NCBI GenBank assembly: GCA_003169975.1
Contig: PNAA01000057.1
Location: 62,001 to 126,000 of the forward strand
DNA: 64,000 nt
From: Spartobacteria bacterium
GTDB lineage: Bacteria > Verrucomicrobiota > Verrucomicrobiia > Chthoniobacterales > UBA10450
Direction of reading: 5' to 3'
Shown: positions 8,341-17,182 of the stretch, piece by piece
How the letters are laid out: the number at the start of each line of letters is the position of its first letter
How positions within the stretch are numbered: position 1 is the stretch's first letter
The notes under the pieces: model-generated
The model's input: the letters and a program-made list of their open reading frames with translations, nothing else
Databases searched by the model: none
What the model was told of the DNA's origin: nothing
Position numbers and translations under genes: made by a program

Positions 8341-8986
8341 GCGTCCGGCAATGATGCCACGAGTAGACGAATCCCCAAGCGGCGAGCGAGAGAATCGAAG
8401 TCACAAAGAGCAAGCCGAAGATTCGCTCGCTGAGAAAGACCTGCGCGACCAGAAGGATGAGCGCTCCGAAAAACATCAGGCGCCCGCCCAGTCGATGCGT
8501 CGCGCGCCAGGTCTCGGAATTTTCCAGGGTCCAGGGCGTGCGGATGCCGACAAAATAGTTCGGCCGCAGATTGCCGAGATAATTTCCCAGGATGACCAGG
8601 AAGACGAGCACGCAGGTCATCATGATCCGGCCGCCAGCGACGTTTCGGCCTAACGATGTCGCGACTTGCAAAAAAAAGATCGTGTCCAGCAGGAATAGAC
8701 AGGCGATCCGAACAATCGGAAGGACGGCGGGCATCAGGCCTTCTTCGCTCGCGGTGCGCCGCAGTTTGGGATCGAACCACGGCAGAATGTGAAGGAGCGC
8801 TGTCATCGCGAGGGCAGTGCACGGAATGACGAAAATCCCGGGCGTTTTCGCTCCCCAACCGTCGATCTGGCCGCGGAAATCCCAGTGCGTGGGAACCGCG
8901 GCGGGCAGGTCGTTCCAGTAGATCGCGAGCGCGACAAAGGGCGCGGCGAGCAAGACACCTTCCAACCAACTGAGTTTGGTTTTCAT
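8324..8986 (-). CDS. SdpI/DUF1648 family membrane protein
   Basis: A 220-residue polytopic membrane protein with about six hydrophobic segments. The N-terminal part has the DUF1648 signature VPTHWDFRGQIDGW, and the middle shows GNYLGNLRPNYFVGIRTPW, the hallmark of the SdpI family. In Bacillus, SdpI gives immunity to the SdpC toxin and sequesters the repressor SdpR. Here it is translationally coupled (ATGA at 8983-8986) to an ArsR-type regulator, the same pairing. No SdpC-like toxin gene is seen nearby. Confidence 0.88.
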   Translation of the reverse strand: MKTKLSWLEGVLLAAPFVALAIYWNDLPAAVPTHWDFRGQIDGWGAKTPGIFVIPCTALAMTALLHILPWFDPKLRRTASEEGLMPAVLPIVRIACLFLLDTIFFLQVATSLGRNVAGGRIMMTCVLVFLVILGNYLGNLRPNYFVGIRTPWTLENSETWRATHRLGGRLMFFGALILLVAQVFLSERIFGLLFVTSILSLAAWGFVYSWHHCRTHVATR

Positions 8987-9252
8987 TTTCGTTTTCCTTT
9001 CTTTATCAAGTCGAGAATCCAGCCTAACGAATCATCGAGGACCGTCGTTTCGAGGGAATAGGTGACGAACTGGCCTTTCTTGCGGGAGGAGACGAGCTGG
9101 GCGTGCCGCAGGAGATCGAGATGATAGGAAATGCTCGGTGCGGTCATGGAGAATGCTTCGGCGATCTGGCCGGCGGTCAGGTCGCGTTCCTTGAGCATTT
9201 CGAGGATGCGGCGGCGGGTCGGATCGCGCAGGGCTTTAAAGAGAAGGTTCAA
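8983..9252 (-). CDS. ArsR-family winged-helix repressor (SdpR-like)
   Basis: An 89-residue winged helix regulator: ALRDPTRRRILEMLKERDLTAGQ forms the first helices, and APSISYHLDLLRHAQLV is the recognition helix region. No metal-binding Cys/His set of the ArsR sensors is visible, which fits the SdpR branch. The start is TTG at 9250-9252; an in-frame TAG two codons upstream excludes a longer version. It shares an ATGA overlap with the sdpI-like gene. It probably represses its own operon through the palindrome just upstream. Confidence 0.88.
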   Translation of the reverse strand: MNLLFKALRDPTRRRILEMLKERDLTAGQIAEAFSMTAPSISYHLDLLRHAQLVSSRKKGQFVTYSLETTVLDDSLGWILDLIKKGKRK

Positions 9253-9264
9253 TGACTATATAAT

Positions 9265-9274
9265 TAGTTAACTA
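9265..9274. promoter_or_regulatory. candidate operator/promoter of the sdpR-sdpI-like operon
   Basis: The perfect palindrome TAGTTAACTA sits 13 bases before the TTG start, in a short AT-rich patch (9253-9280) that contrasts with the GC-rich surroundings. The sequence TATATAG between palindrome and start could serve as a -10 element. A repressor bound here would block transcription, as expected for autoregulated SdpR/ArsR systems. Confidence 0.55.
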
Positions 9275-9848
9275 TCTAAGGATGTCAACGGTTCTCTTAC
9301 TGGGTTTCTTATTGGGTGAGGAGGAATCACACCCAGAGTTCCTACGGGCGGTCATCGCTTCCAATAGTGTTGGAGCCGTGTTCGAGCGGCGGTCTGTGAC
9401 CGCCGATGCCGTGCGCGAAGGCCAGGGAATCCGCGCTCACAGAACGCCGCTGGTTTCCCGTATCGCTTGAATGTATAGCGGAGCAGGCGATTTTTCGGGA
9501 GGGCCCGAACGCTTTCGGGGCTGGTTTCGGCGCCCCGCCGAAACGAACTTTGGTCGATCCCGATGGAGTGCTTTGACCAAGAGGGAAAAGTCCGCGATGA
9601 CGAAGGGCGTCATCGCCCGCACGCGAGGGGCGCACCCGGCCGGCAGGCTGTGCGCTCCCGAGATTCGCGCTCCCGCCGCGATGGCTGCTACCGAGTGACC
9701 GATACAGTCCATAGAGTGGGAACCTTTCTAAGACCACGGCCGAAACGGACGGCGCTCCATCAGCACGGTGAATCCCTGCTGGCGGCCCGCTCAGACAAAA
9801 ATTCTCGCCTCCGCGCGTGAGCGGTGATCTCGTTGAAACCCAACCGCA
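9275..9848. other. 574-base intergenic region with one hairpin, no gene recognised
   Basis: This stretch separates the divergent sdpR-like and rnhC genes. It holds a perfect 8-bp stem with a 3-base loop (9387-9394 with 9398-9405, CGGCGGTC/GACCGCCG), which looks like a REP-type element. The remaining frames on both strands give Arg/Pro-rich translations with no recognisable domain. Promoters for both flanking genes must lie here, but I cannot pick out convincing -35/-10 pairs for rnhC. Confidence 0.5.
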
Positions 9849-10811
9849 ATGGCCGCGCCACCACTAACAACGTACACCGCGCCCCTCTCCAGCGATCAGG
9901 TTAAGGCGCTCCGGCAATTGCTCGATGACTCCGGTTTCGATTTTTCGCCGAAACCCTACACGCTTTTTTTCGCGCAGAAGAATAAACTGAGCGTCGCGGT
10001 TTACGAGAAGGGGCCCAAGGTGCTCCTGCAAGGCAAGGGGATCGAGGATTTCGTTAGTTTCGAACTGGAGCCGAAGATTCTCGGCGAAGCGCGGCTCGGT
10101 TATGAGGAAGTGCATTCGCCGGAAATGTTCGAGCCGCATTTTGGCATCGACGAAAGCGGAAAGGGCGATTTCTTCGGGCCGCTGGTGATCGCCGGCGTAT
10201 TTACCGATCGCGCGATCGCGCGGGCGTTCCTGGAAAACGGAATCCAGGACAGCAAGCGGATCGGGTCGGACGCGAAAATCCGTGCGCTCGCCAAGATGAT
10301 TCGGCAGACGCCGGGCGTCTCGCTCGACGTCGTGCAGATCGGACCCGAACGCTACAACGATCTTTACGAAAAATTCGGCAATCTCAACAGCCTGCTCGGC
10401 TGGGGTCACGCGCGGGTAATCGAAAACCTGCTCGCGAAACGCCCGGATTGTCCGCGAGCGTTGTCCGACAAATTTGCCGATGCGCGCGTGATCGAGAAAG
10501 CGCTCCTGCAACGTGGCCAGCGCATTCAGCTCGAGCAACGGACAAAGGCGGAATCCGATTTTGCGGTCGCGGCGGCGTCAATTCTGGCGCGCGCCGCATT
10601 CATCGACTGGCTCGAGCGCACCGGCAAGCGCCTTGGCCTGACTCTCGGACGCGGCGTCTCGGCTGCGGTGAAAGAGACGGCGCGCCAGATCGTCGAGAAA
10701 GAGGATTCGGCCGCGCTCCGGCGATTGGCGAAAATCCATTTCCGCACCGCGCACGAAATCGCGCCCGACCACTACGCCGCGCCTCCACCGCGACGGGAGT
10801 GGCGGAAGTAA
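9849..10811 (+). CDS. rnhC: ribonuclease HIII
   Basis: Cleaves RNA in RNA-DNA hybrids. The 320 residues have the N-terminal TBP-like domain (DUF3378) of RNase HIII (about 10-90), then the catalytic domain starting GIDESGKGDFFGPLV (about 99-113). The DSK motif around residue 135 and a downstream acidic residue complete the site. The first acidic motif DES(G) rather than DE(A)GRG distinguishes HIII from HII. Confidence 0.94.
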   Translation: MAAPPLTTYTAPLSSDQVKALRQLLDDSGFDFSPKPYTLFFAQKNKLSVAVYEKGPKVLLQGKGIEDFVSFELEPKILGEARLGYEEVHSPEMFEPHFGIDESGKGDFFGPLVIAGVFTDRAIARAFLENGIQDSKRIGSDAKIRALAKMIRQTPGVSLDVVQIGPERYNDLYEKFGNLNSLLGWGHARVIENLLAKRPDCPRALSDKFADARVIEKALLQRGQRIQLEQRTKAESDFAVAAASILARAAFIDWLERTGKRLGLTLGRGVSAAVKETARQIVEKEDSAALRRLAKIHFRTAHEIAPDHYAAPPPRREWRK

Positions 10812-10905
10812 CGCGCGCGCTCCGGTCCACCTCCAGAAAATCCCCGGTTGATGAGCGGTTGCGGCAAGCTTCCTGCTTTTTACGTCATCGGCTGCACACA
10901 ACGGC

Positions 10906-11646
10906 GTGGAAACAAGACTGCTCATCCTCAACTCCGATCCCGTGTTCCAAGACCGGGCGCTGGCGATGCTCGACGCCATGCGCAAAGTCGAAACCCGGAT
11001 CGTCCGCACGCTTTCCGAAGCGGTTTACATCTTGATCCGCGAACATTTCGACCTGTTCGTGGTGGAAGGCGCACCGTCGGTCGCGATCGAGCAGGCGACC
11101 AATACCCGCCAGCACTTTCCCTCGCTCGAGATCGTCTGCGCGACGGATGAGGCGAGGGACACAACCCTGCAGGAGCAGGCTGCCCAGCAGAAAATCACGG
11201 TGGTGATCACCGATTGCAGCAATCGCCGCCTGCGCAAGCAGCTGCGGGCGATCATCTCGACTTTCGAAAGAACCACTGCGGCGCCCTCCGAAGGGATCGA
11301 CCCGTGCCACTCGTTGATCGGCAACCTCAACCAATTCACCGCCGCCGAAATCCTGCAAATGAGCTGCCTGAGCCAAAGAAGCGGCCGCTTTACTTTCAAG
11401 TCGGGCCGTGGCCAGAGCGAAATCTATTTGCATCACGGGATGGTCCGGCACGCGATTTACGACTCGCTCGAAGGCGAGGCCGCCGTGGCAGAAATCTTCC
11501 GCTGGCGCCAGGGCCGCTTCTACTTTGAAGAAGGCATCATCAGCCAGGTGCAGACGGTCAATCGACCGTGGACGCACTTGCTGATCGATAACCTGCAAAA
11601 ACTCGATGAGACCCTGCAGCTAGTCAGCGTTCAAGGACAACGATGA
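10906..11646 (+). CDS. DUF4388 protein with receiver-like N-terminal domain
   Basis: The first 120 or so residues look like a response-regulator fold (RLLILNSDPVFQDRALAML, then FDLFVVEG at the place of the phospho-acceptor strand) but lack the canonical Asp pocket. From about residue 135 comes a DUF4388 domain (LIGNLNQFTAAEILQM, GRGQSEIYLHHGMVRHA, FRWRQGRFYFEEG), known in PatA-type regulators of cyanobacteria and in myxobacterial signalling proteins. The start is GTG at 10906. It overlaps the next gene by ATGA, so they are likely coupled. A cytoplasmic signalling or scaffold role is an inference. Confidence 0.75.
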   Translation: METRLLILNSDPVFQDRALAMLDAMRKVETRIVRTLSEAVYILIREHFDLFVVEGAPSVAIEQATNTRQHFPSLEIVCATDEARDTTLQEQAAQQKITVVITDCSNRRLRKQLRAIISTFERTTAAPSEGIDPCHSLIGNLNQFTAAEILQMSCLSQRSGRFTFKSGRGQSEIYLHHGMVRHAIYDSLEGEAAVAEIFRWRQGRFYFEEGIISQVQTVNRPWTHLLIDNLQKLDETLQLVSVQGQR

Positions 11647-12077
11647 AAGACAACACACTCGAAACCCAAATCCGGTTGCTCACGCTCCAGGTGGAAAGCT
11701 GGAAGAAATTGCACGATTTCATCACCTACGCGCTCGACAAGTCGAAGCCGATCATCTCGGCGGACCAGGAACGCCAATTCACCGAGATCCGCGGAATCCT
11801 TCTCCAGGAGACCGAGCACGTCTTCAACGAGCTCGACCTCGTCGCGGAACTTTCCGGCAAAGCGATGAACGTCCTGCAAAGAGCCTCGTCGATCCGCGGC
11901 GTGCGCGAGCTCTCCGTCGAGGAGACGCGCCGCCTCGAGTCGGATTGGAACGCCGTCTTCACTAAGATCGGGGTGATTCAAGGACAACTGAAATCGCGCC
12001 GGCGAGAACTCCTCGGGCGCAGTGTGCTGATGCAGTCTTTGGCGGGGCTCTTCGGCCGGCGAGCAGCCGCGCGCTAG
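11643..12077 (+). CDS. small helical protein of unknown function, coupled to the DUF4388 gene
   Basis: A 144-residue protein, almost entirely alpha-helical by composition, with heptad-like stretches (LETQIRLLTLQVESWKKLHD, then a helix rich in E, L and V) and a basic C-terminus. No signal peptide or known domain is visible. The ATGA overlap with the DUF4388 gene suggests the products act together, perhaps as a coiled-coil partner. A resemblance to FlgN-like chaperones is possible but weak. Confidence 0.65.
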   Translation: MKDNTLETQIRLLTLQVESWKKLHDFITYALDKSKPIISADQERQFTEIRGILLQETEHVFNELDLVAELSGKAMNVLQRASSIRGVRELSVEETRRLESDWNAVFTKIGVIQGQLKSRRRELLGRSVLMQSLAGLFGRRAAAR

Positions 12078-12205
12078 CCGCTCCCTCCCCGGAACCCAGA
12101 TCGACAGAAGTGCTTTCGGGCGTGACGCCTGCCGCGGCGGGCGCGACAAACTAATTGCACACCCGATCCGCCCATCTGATGGTTGAAAGACGATTCTGAT
12201 ACACC

Positions 12206-12589
12206 ATGAGTAAACTCACAAAGCGCGACATTGTTGTCTCGATCAGCAATCAAACGGGTCTGGTGCAGCACCAGGTTTTCGATGTGGTCCAGCGTACGCT
12301 GGATCAAATCACCGACAGCCTGGCGCGGAACGTCGCGGTGGAATTGCGCAACTTCGGCGTCTTTCAGCCGCGCCTGACGAAGCCGCGCGTCGGTCGTAAC
12401 CCCAACCAGCCAGGGAGCAGTTTCGTGATTCCCGCGCGGGCGACAGTGAAATTCAAAGCGGGGAAAATCATGCGCCAGCGCGTCGAGAAGCTCTCGCGTG
12501 AGATGAAGGAAGCGGCGGAAAACGGGAATGGCCGCACAGCGACGAAGCGCAATTCCGACGGCGCAGCCGGGCAGGCCGAGAACAACTGA
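12206..12589 (+). CDS. HU/IHF family DNA-binding protein
   Basis: Nucleoid protein of 127 residues. The N-terminal helices (MSKLTKRDIVVSISNQTGL) and beta-arm (ELRNFGVFQPR, RNPNQPGSSFVIPAR) match the HU/IHF fold, with the DNA-intercalating Pro in RNPNQPG. The beta-arm positions favour an IHF-like type. A 30-residue polar C-terminal tail is longer than usual. It lies alone, 128 bases after the preceding gene. Confidence 0.9.
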   Translation: MSKLTKRDIVVSISNQTGLVQHQVFDVVQRTLDQITDSLARNVAVELRNFGVFQPRLTKPRVGRNPNQPGSSFVIPARATVKFKAGKIMRQRVEKLSREMKEAAENGNGRTATKRNSDGAAGQAENN

Positions 12590-12777
12590 GGGATTCGAGG
12601 TATCCTCCCCGGAATCGCAGTCGCATGAGCCGCGGTTGCGCTCCCGGCAGGCTCCCCCAACGGCGGCGCCAAGACGGTTCGCGGTAGTTTCCCGGCTCGA
12701 GACTCGCAAAAAGATTTGGGCCGATCGCGAATCCATTTTGTGCCCACCGCACGATTGAGCTAGGACAACCAGATCCG

Positions 12778-13692
12778 ATGAAGAATTTTTTCTCGTTCGT
12801 TGCCTGCTGCGCCGTCTCCTTCGCTTCGCTCAGCCGGGCGGGAACGGAGGTGGATGACAAGACAGCTATTGCCACCACCCAAGCTATCGCCCAGGCGGTT
12901 CCGCTCGACTTGTTCTCGATTGAACAGGGTTACGTTTTTGAGAGCGATCTGAATCACGGCGGCAGCCTTGGGAAGCAGGACGAAATCCAGAGCGAGTTCG
13001 AGTACGGGCATCGCTTCCATGTGCAGGGCGATCTCTACGTGCACGCTGGCCTGGCCTACAACCGCTACGATTTCGGGAGTACGCGGGCCCCCGTCCCCAA
13101 TCATCTCCAGTCGCTGGCCGGGGTGATTGGAATCGATGTCATGCACGACACGGATGTCGGCGCCTTCATCCAGGTGCGGCCCGGGTTTTACACCCAGAAC
13201 AAATTCGGCATCTCTTCCTTCGACGCGCCGATCACCTTGGGCCGGATCTTCACCCTGGAAACGGATAAGCTCTACATTTTCGGCGGCGCCTATGCCGCTT
13301 TCCTCAAAGGCGGCTACCCCGTCATACCGCTGGTCGGCGTGATCTGGATCCCGAGCGAGAAAGTGCGCCTGATGGGTGTGTTGCCGGAGCCAAAGCTGAT
13401 TTATTCGCCGACGAAAAAACTCGATCTCTGGGTCGGTGGCGAAATCGTCAGCGGCTCCTTCCGGACCGACCGCAACGACGATATCCGGCCGACCAAGCTC
13501 AACGGGACGCAGGTTGATTTCAGCGATTATCGGGCGGGCGTCGGCCTGGCCTATGACCTGACGAATAACTGCAACCTTGACGTGGGCGCGGGCTATTCGA
13601 TCGAGCGGCAGTTCGCCTTTCATCGCGCCGGCGAAAACTATCGCACCGATCCTTCCCCCTACCTGCGGATCGAGTTAAAAGCTGCATTCTGA
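12778..13692 (+). CDS. outer membrane beta-barrel protein (DUF6268-like), copy A
   Basis: A 304-residue exported protein with a signal peptide (MKNFFSFVACCAVSFASLSRAG) and alternating strands typical of a small barrel, ending in the aromatic C-terminal residue F expected for BAM-assembled proteins. It is a clear paralogue of the gene at 18172-19104: both have a conserved middle with PGFY, FVLGG/APITLG and FPVIPxxGxxW-like segments, and an FxFHR segment near the end. It is immediately followed by the exported protein at 13694. No substrate is known. Confidence 0.75.
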   Translation: MKNFFSFVACCAVSFASLSRAGTEVDDKTAIATTQAIAQAVPLDLFSIEQGYVFESDLNHGGSLGKQDEIQSEFEYGHRFHVQGDLYVHAGLAYNRYDFGSTRAPVPNHLQSLAGVIGIDVMHDTDVGAFIQVRPGFYTQNKFGISSFDAPITLGRIFTLETDKLYIFGGAYAAFLKGGYPVIPLVGVIWIPSEKVRLMGVLPEPKLIYSPTKKLDLWVGGEIVSGSFRTDRNDDIRPTKLNGTQVDFSDYRAGVGLAYDLTNNCNLDVGAGYSIERQFAFHRAGENYRTDPSPYLRIELKAAF

Positions 13693-13693
13693 G

Positions 13694-14725
13694 TTGGGCT
13701 TTTCCGCTTTTAAAAAGACGTCGCCGCGTTCGTTAGGCCAGGCGCTCTGCTGGCTCCTCGCGGCGGCGGCCACCGGCGCGCTCGCCCACGGCGGACCGCT
13801 CGACGAAATGCGGGCGCTCTCGAAGCTTCCGCCCGTCGACCTGGCCGCTCTGAAGAGAGGCGAGATCGTTTCCGTGCGCGGACCGATGGGTAATTTCTCG
13901 CGCGGAATTTATCTCGAATCCTGTTATTTCATCCACGCGTCGATCAACATCGTCGGCACCGCGCTCCTCCATTGGAATCCGGCCCCGCACAAGAGTCTGG
14001 AGGTCCGCCTTTATCGCGAATTTTCGCTGCCGGCTGCGGCCGATGCCTTCAAAACGCTGCAGTTGAACCCGGCGATTTCGGACGATCGCTGGCTCCTCGG
14101 TCACACCGCCGAGGTTTTCCAAGCCTATCAGACGGGCGACTTGCACCTGACGGAGGAGGAAGCTGCCCTCTTGCGCAAGAAACCGATGACGCCAAGCGTC
14201 ACGTGGCAGGAAATTCTGCGCCGACGCAGTGACGCTCTCGCCCGCGGCGGGCTGTCCGCGGTGGCGCCGTATGCGAGTAACGAACTAATCTCGCCTGGCT
14301 CCGAGTTCCACGGGCTGCTCACGCTCGCCCCGAAAATCGCGAGGCATTTTCGCCCGATCCTCGGCGCGCACCCGCTCGTCGCCAATGGCAGACTAGCGAG
14401 TGAGGTGGTGGCCTACTGGGAAACCGCCAGGGTGCGCAATCACACCACCTTGCAACTCGGTCTGGTCGCGGCCCACAAGTCGCTCGAGTCCTGGCAACTC
14501 ATCGACTGCATTTACTATCCATCGGACACCTATTTCATGGCGCTCGACCTTTATCAGCTCTGGCCGGTGGAGGGCGGCACGGTCGTCTGGCGGGTCAGCT
14601 TCGTCTCGGCGCCTTTTCGTAGCTATCTCGGCGGCCTCGATCGTTTTGTGGCCAGCAAGCAGATGATGCAGGAAACGCTCGACACCATCGGGGTCTTCCG
14701 CGCCGACATCGAGAAACGGCGCTGA
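13694..14725 (+). CDS. exported protein of unknown family, copy A
   Basis: A 343-residue protein with an N-terminal hydrophobic export signal (ALCWLLAAAATGALA). It starts with TTG one base after the stop of the preceding barrel gene, so translation is probably coupled. It shares overall plan and motifs with the protein at 17183: PVDLAALKRGEIVSVRGPM against KVDLAELARGEVKTAAGPP, and the late motif LYQLWPVE in both. I do not recognise the family. A periplasmic partner of the adjacent barrel is a reasonable inference. Confidence 0.7.
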   Translation: MGFSAFKKTSPRSLGQALCWLLAAAATGALAHGGPLDEMRALSKLPPVDLAALKRGEIVSVRGPMGNFSRGIYLESCYFIHASINIVGTALLHWNPAPHKSLEVRLYREFSLPAAADAFKTLQLNPAISDDRWLLGHTAEVFQAYQTGDLHLTEEEAALLRKKPMTPSVTWQEILRRRSDALARGGLSAVAPYASNELISPGSEFHGLLTLAPKIARHFRPILGAHPLVANGRLASEVVAYWETARVRNHTTLQLGLVAAHKSLESWQLIDCIYYPSDTYFMALDLYQLWPVEGGTVVWRVSFVSAPFRSYLGGLDRFVASKQMMQETLDTIGVFRADIEKRR

Positions 14726-14733
14726 GGCCCTCG

Positions 14734-15921
14734 CTATTCCTGGAGGCGTTTGAGAAGCAACGCGGCGCCGAAGAAGGTGGCGATCGCTCCGAGAAATAGA
14801 AAAACGAGATCGCCGCTGTAGAACCCGGGACCGGCCCGATAAAGATTCACCAGACGGAAGGCCCGGCAAAAGTGGGTGAGCGGAAAGCATTCCGAGAGGT
14901 AGCGGATCGGGAGAGGCAATTGCTCCAGCGGAGCGAATGCTCCCGAGAGGACAAAAACCGGGAGTAAAAAGAAAACCGAGAGCTGAATCGCCTGCGTCTG
15001 GGTCCGCGAAAAAGCGGAGATGAGGAGTCCGAGCCCTAACGAGCAGAGCAAAAAGAGGAGGCAAATCAACCCGAGGACGAAGGGTTGATGAAACTGGACA
15101 TGAAAATTCCAGCCCGCGACGACCATAATGACGAGAATGAGCAGAATTGAAATTCCGAGATAGGGCAGAATTTTCCCGATCACAATCTCGCCGCGCCGGA
15201 GCGAGGTGACCATTAATTGATAGAGCGTGCCGGACTCCCGTTCGCGGGCAATCGTGCAGGCCGTCAGGGTGACAGTGAGCAATTGCAAGATGATGCCGAT
15301 GATTCCCGGCACCACGTAGTCGATAAAGCGCTCCTCCGGGTTGTAGAGCACGTGCGCCTTGAGCGTCCATTGGCTCATCGCCGAGACGAACTCTTTGCGT
15401 ACCGCGACCGGCAACTTTTTCGCGAGATCGATCACCTCGTCGGGCAGCCCCTCGACCGTCGCCTCCAGTTGCTTCTTCTGGAAGACACCGAGGCTTTCCT
15501 GGATCCGGCCTTCCAATTCGCTCGCGGTGTTCGTGTCGCTCCCGTCAAGGTAAAGCGGGAGAGGAATCGGATCGCCGTTCTTCAAGCTCGCGCCCCAACC
15601 CTCGGGAACAATGAGCGCGGCGCTCACCTGCTCCCACAGCAGATCCGGGCGGCCGCCGATCTTCTGCGCCATCCTCCACTTAAAGGTCGTTTCGGTGAGC
15701 AGTTGCCTAACGAATCGATCACTCTCCGGCGAGTGATCGCGGTTCTCGAGCAGGGCCGGCACGTCGCTTGATCCGGTGGTCTCAAACGCATACCCGAAAA
15801 TGAGCGTGAAAACCGGCGGCAAAATGAGCAAAAGGACGAGGATGCGCCAGTCGCGGTAGATGTGGATGAACTCCTTCATCGCCACGCTGCCGATCGCCTG
15901 CCGGGACAACCGCATCCTCAT
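14734..15921 (-). CDS. ABC-2 type transporter permease
   Basis: Inner membrane exporter subunit of about 395 residues: one N-terminal helix (RILVLLLILPPVFTLIFGYA), a large extracytoplasmic loop of about 180 residues, then five C-terminal helices with the ABC-2 signature RERESGTLYQLMVTSL. I chose the ATG at 15919-15921, which overlaps the ATPase stop as ATGA; a longer reading runs backwards into the ATPase gene. The shape matches the YhhJ/YbhS class that exports drugs or envelope components. Confidence 0.9.
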   Translation of the reverse strand: MRMRLSRQAIGSVAMKEFIHIYRDWRILVLLLILPPVFTLIFGYAFETTGSSDVPALLENRDHSPESDRFVRQLLTETTFKWRMAQKIGGRPDLLWEQVSAALIVPEGWGASLKNGDPIPLPLYLDGSDTNTASELEGRIQESLGVFQKKQLEATVEGLPDEVIDLAKKLPVAVRKEFVSAMSQWTLKAHVLYNPEERFIDYVVPGIIGIILQLLTVTLTACTIARERESGTLYQLMVTSLRRGEIVIGKILPYLGISILLILVIMVVAGWNFHVQFHQPFVLGLICLLFLLCSLGLGLLISAFSRTQTQAIQLSVFFLLPVFVLSGAFAPLEQLPLPIRYLSECFPLTHFCRAFRLVNLYRAGPGFYSGDLVFLFLGAIATFFGAALLLKRLQE

Positions 15922-16901
15922 CGGATGGCGTCCTTGTTCAGCATCGCATCGTAACCTTGCGAATAAGCGGTAAAGACATCCTCCATGTCCGGCTCCGCCC
16001 AACGCTCGGCCAGCAGGCTGATCTCGGGAAACGGCCATCGCCGTTGCCAATCCGCGAGGAGGGTCTCCGCCTCCGGCGCGTAGATGCGCAGACTCCCGCT
16101 GCGCAACGACACGCCGAGGATTCCCGGGGCTTCGCGCAGCCTAACGAGTGCATCCATCGCCGGTTTGACGTCGAGTTCGAGCAGCTTCGCCTTGAAGGTG
16201 CCCTTCAGCGTGCGGGGCGAGGCCTTCGCCAGGAGGCGACCCTCATGCAGAAAACCGACTTCCGTGCAGCGCTCGGCTTCATCCATGTAATGCGTCGTGA
16301 CGAAAATCGTGATGCCGTTGTGACTCAGATCGTAGAGCAGATCCCACATCTGTTGCCGATGCACCGGGTCCAGCCCGGAGGTTGGCTCATCGAGAAAAAG
16401 CAGCGGCGGTTCATGGACGAGCGCGCAGCCGAGCGCGAGCAGTTGCCGCATCCCGCCCGAAAGGCTCCCGGCCGCCGTGTTGCGTTTCGCTTGCAAGTCC
16501 ATCTGCGCGAGCAGCCGCTCGATCCGCGCCTCCATCTTGCGCCGCGGCACCCGGTAGGCGCCGGCAAAAAAACGCAGATTCTCGAGCACGGTCAGGTCCG
16601 GATAGAGACTGAATTTCTGCGCCATGTAGCCAAACTTCACGCGCAGCGCACGCCGTTTCTGCCAGACATCGGCGCCCTCGATCGTCGCCCTTCCCGTCGT
16701 CGGGCGGGCCAACCCGCAAAGCATCCGCATCGTCGTCGTCTTGCCCGCGCCGTTGGCGCCCAGGAAGCCGAAAATCTCGCCCCGGTTGATCTCGAGCGAA
16801 AGATCGCACACCGCGCAGAGATTGCCGTAGCTCTTCGTTAGGCCGGCAAGAGAAATGATTGGCTCGTTCATCTGGGGAAAGGACCCGCGCTTCACGTCCA
16901 T
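15918..16901 (-). CDS. ABC transporter ATP-binding protein
   Basis: ATPase of the exporter. It shows Walker A GANGAGKTTT, the Q-loop region GYMAQKFSLYPDLTV, signature LSGGMRQ, Walker B LLFLDEPTSGLDP and the H-loop TTHYMDEAE, followed by a C-terminal extension of about 90 residues typical of ABC-2 drug/envelope exporters. I chose the ATG at 16899-16901 because GAGAGAG lies just upstream. An ATG at 16869-16871 is also possible and would give a more typical N-terminus. The operon is flanked on both sides by the paralogous envelope gene pairs. Confidence 0.92.
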   Translation of the reverse strand: MDVKRGSFPQMNEPIISLAGLTKSYGNLCAVCDLSLEINRGEIFGFLGANGAGKTTTMRMLCGLARPTTGRATIEGADVWQKRRALRVKFGYMAQKFSLYPDLTVLENLRFFAGAYRVPRRKMEARIERLLAQMDLQAKRNTAAGSLSGGMRQLLALGCALVHEPPLLFLDEPTSGLDPVHRQQMWDLLYDLSHNGITIFVTTHYMDEAERCTEVGFLHEGRLLAKASPRTLKGTFKAKLLELDVKPAMDALVRLREAPGILGVSLRSGSLRIYAPEAETLLADWQRRWPFPEISLLAERWAEPDMEDVFTAYSQGYDAMLNKDAIR

Positions 16902-16998
16902 CCGCTCTCTCACTAGGGAAAACGAGGCTTTTTTCAAGGCCAGGTCCGAAATGGCATTCAAATAAGTGCGCCACCGATCTCGTTATTCCGCGTCTCCC

Positions 16999-17078
16999 TT
17001 GTAGCCGGGGGGGCGGTGAACCCGGCGGGTGCGAGCTGCGACACTTGGCGTATCCGGGGTCACCGCCCCCGGCTACAA
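16999..17078. repeat. long imperfect inverted repeat upstream of the ABC operon
   Basis: Arm 16999-17025 (TTGTAGCCGGGGG and onward) is matched by the reverse complement at 17054-17078 with only a few mismatches, separated by 28 bases. The resulting stem of roughly 25 bp lies in the divergent region between the ABC ATPase and the exported gene at 17183. It has no T-run. It resembles a mobile REP-type element more than a terminator. Confidence 0.7.
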
Positions 17079-17182
17079 CTTGGCACGCAACACAACACGC
17101 CGCCGCTCGTTGACAGCCCGCCCGTCCGCTCAAGACTAATACCACCAGCGGCGCTCGCCGTTTCGAACCCTTCCCAACCGCC

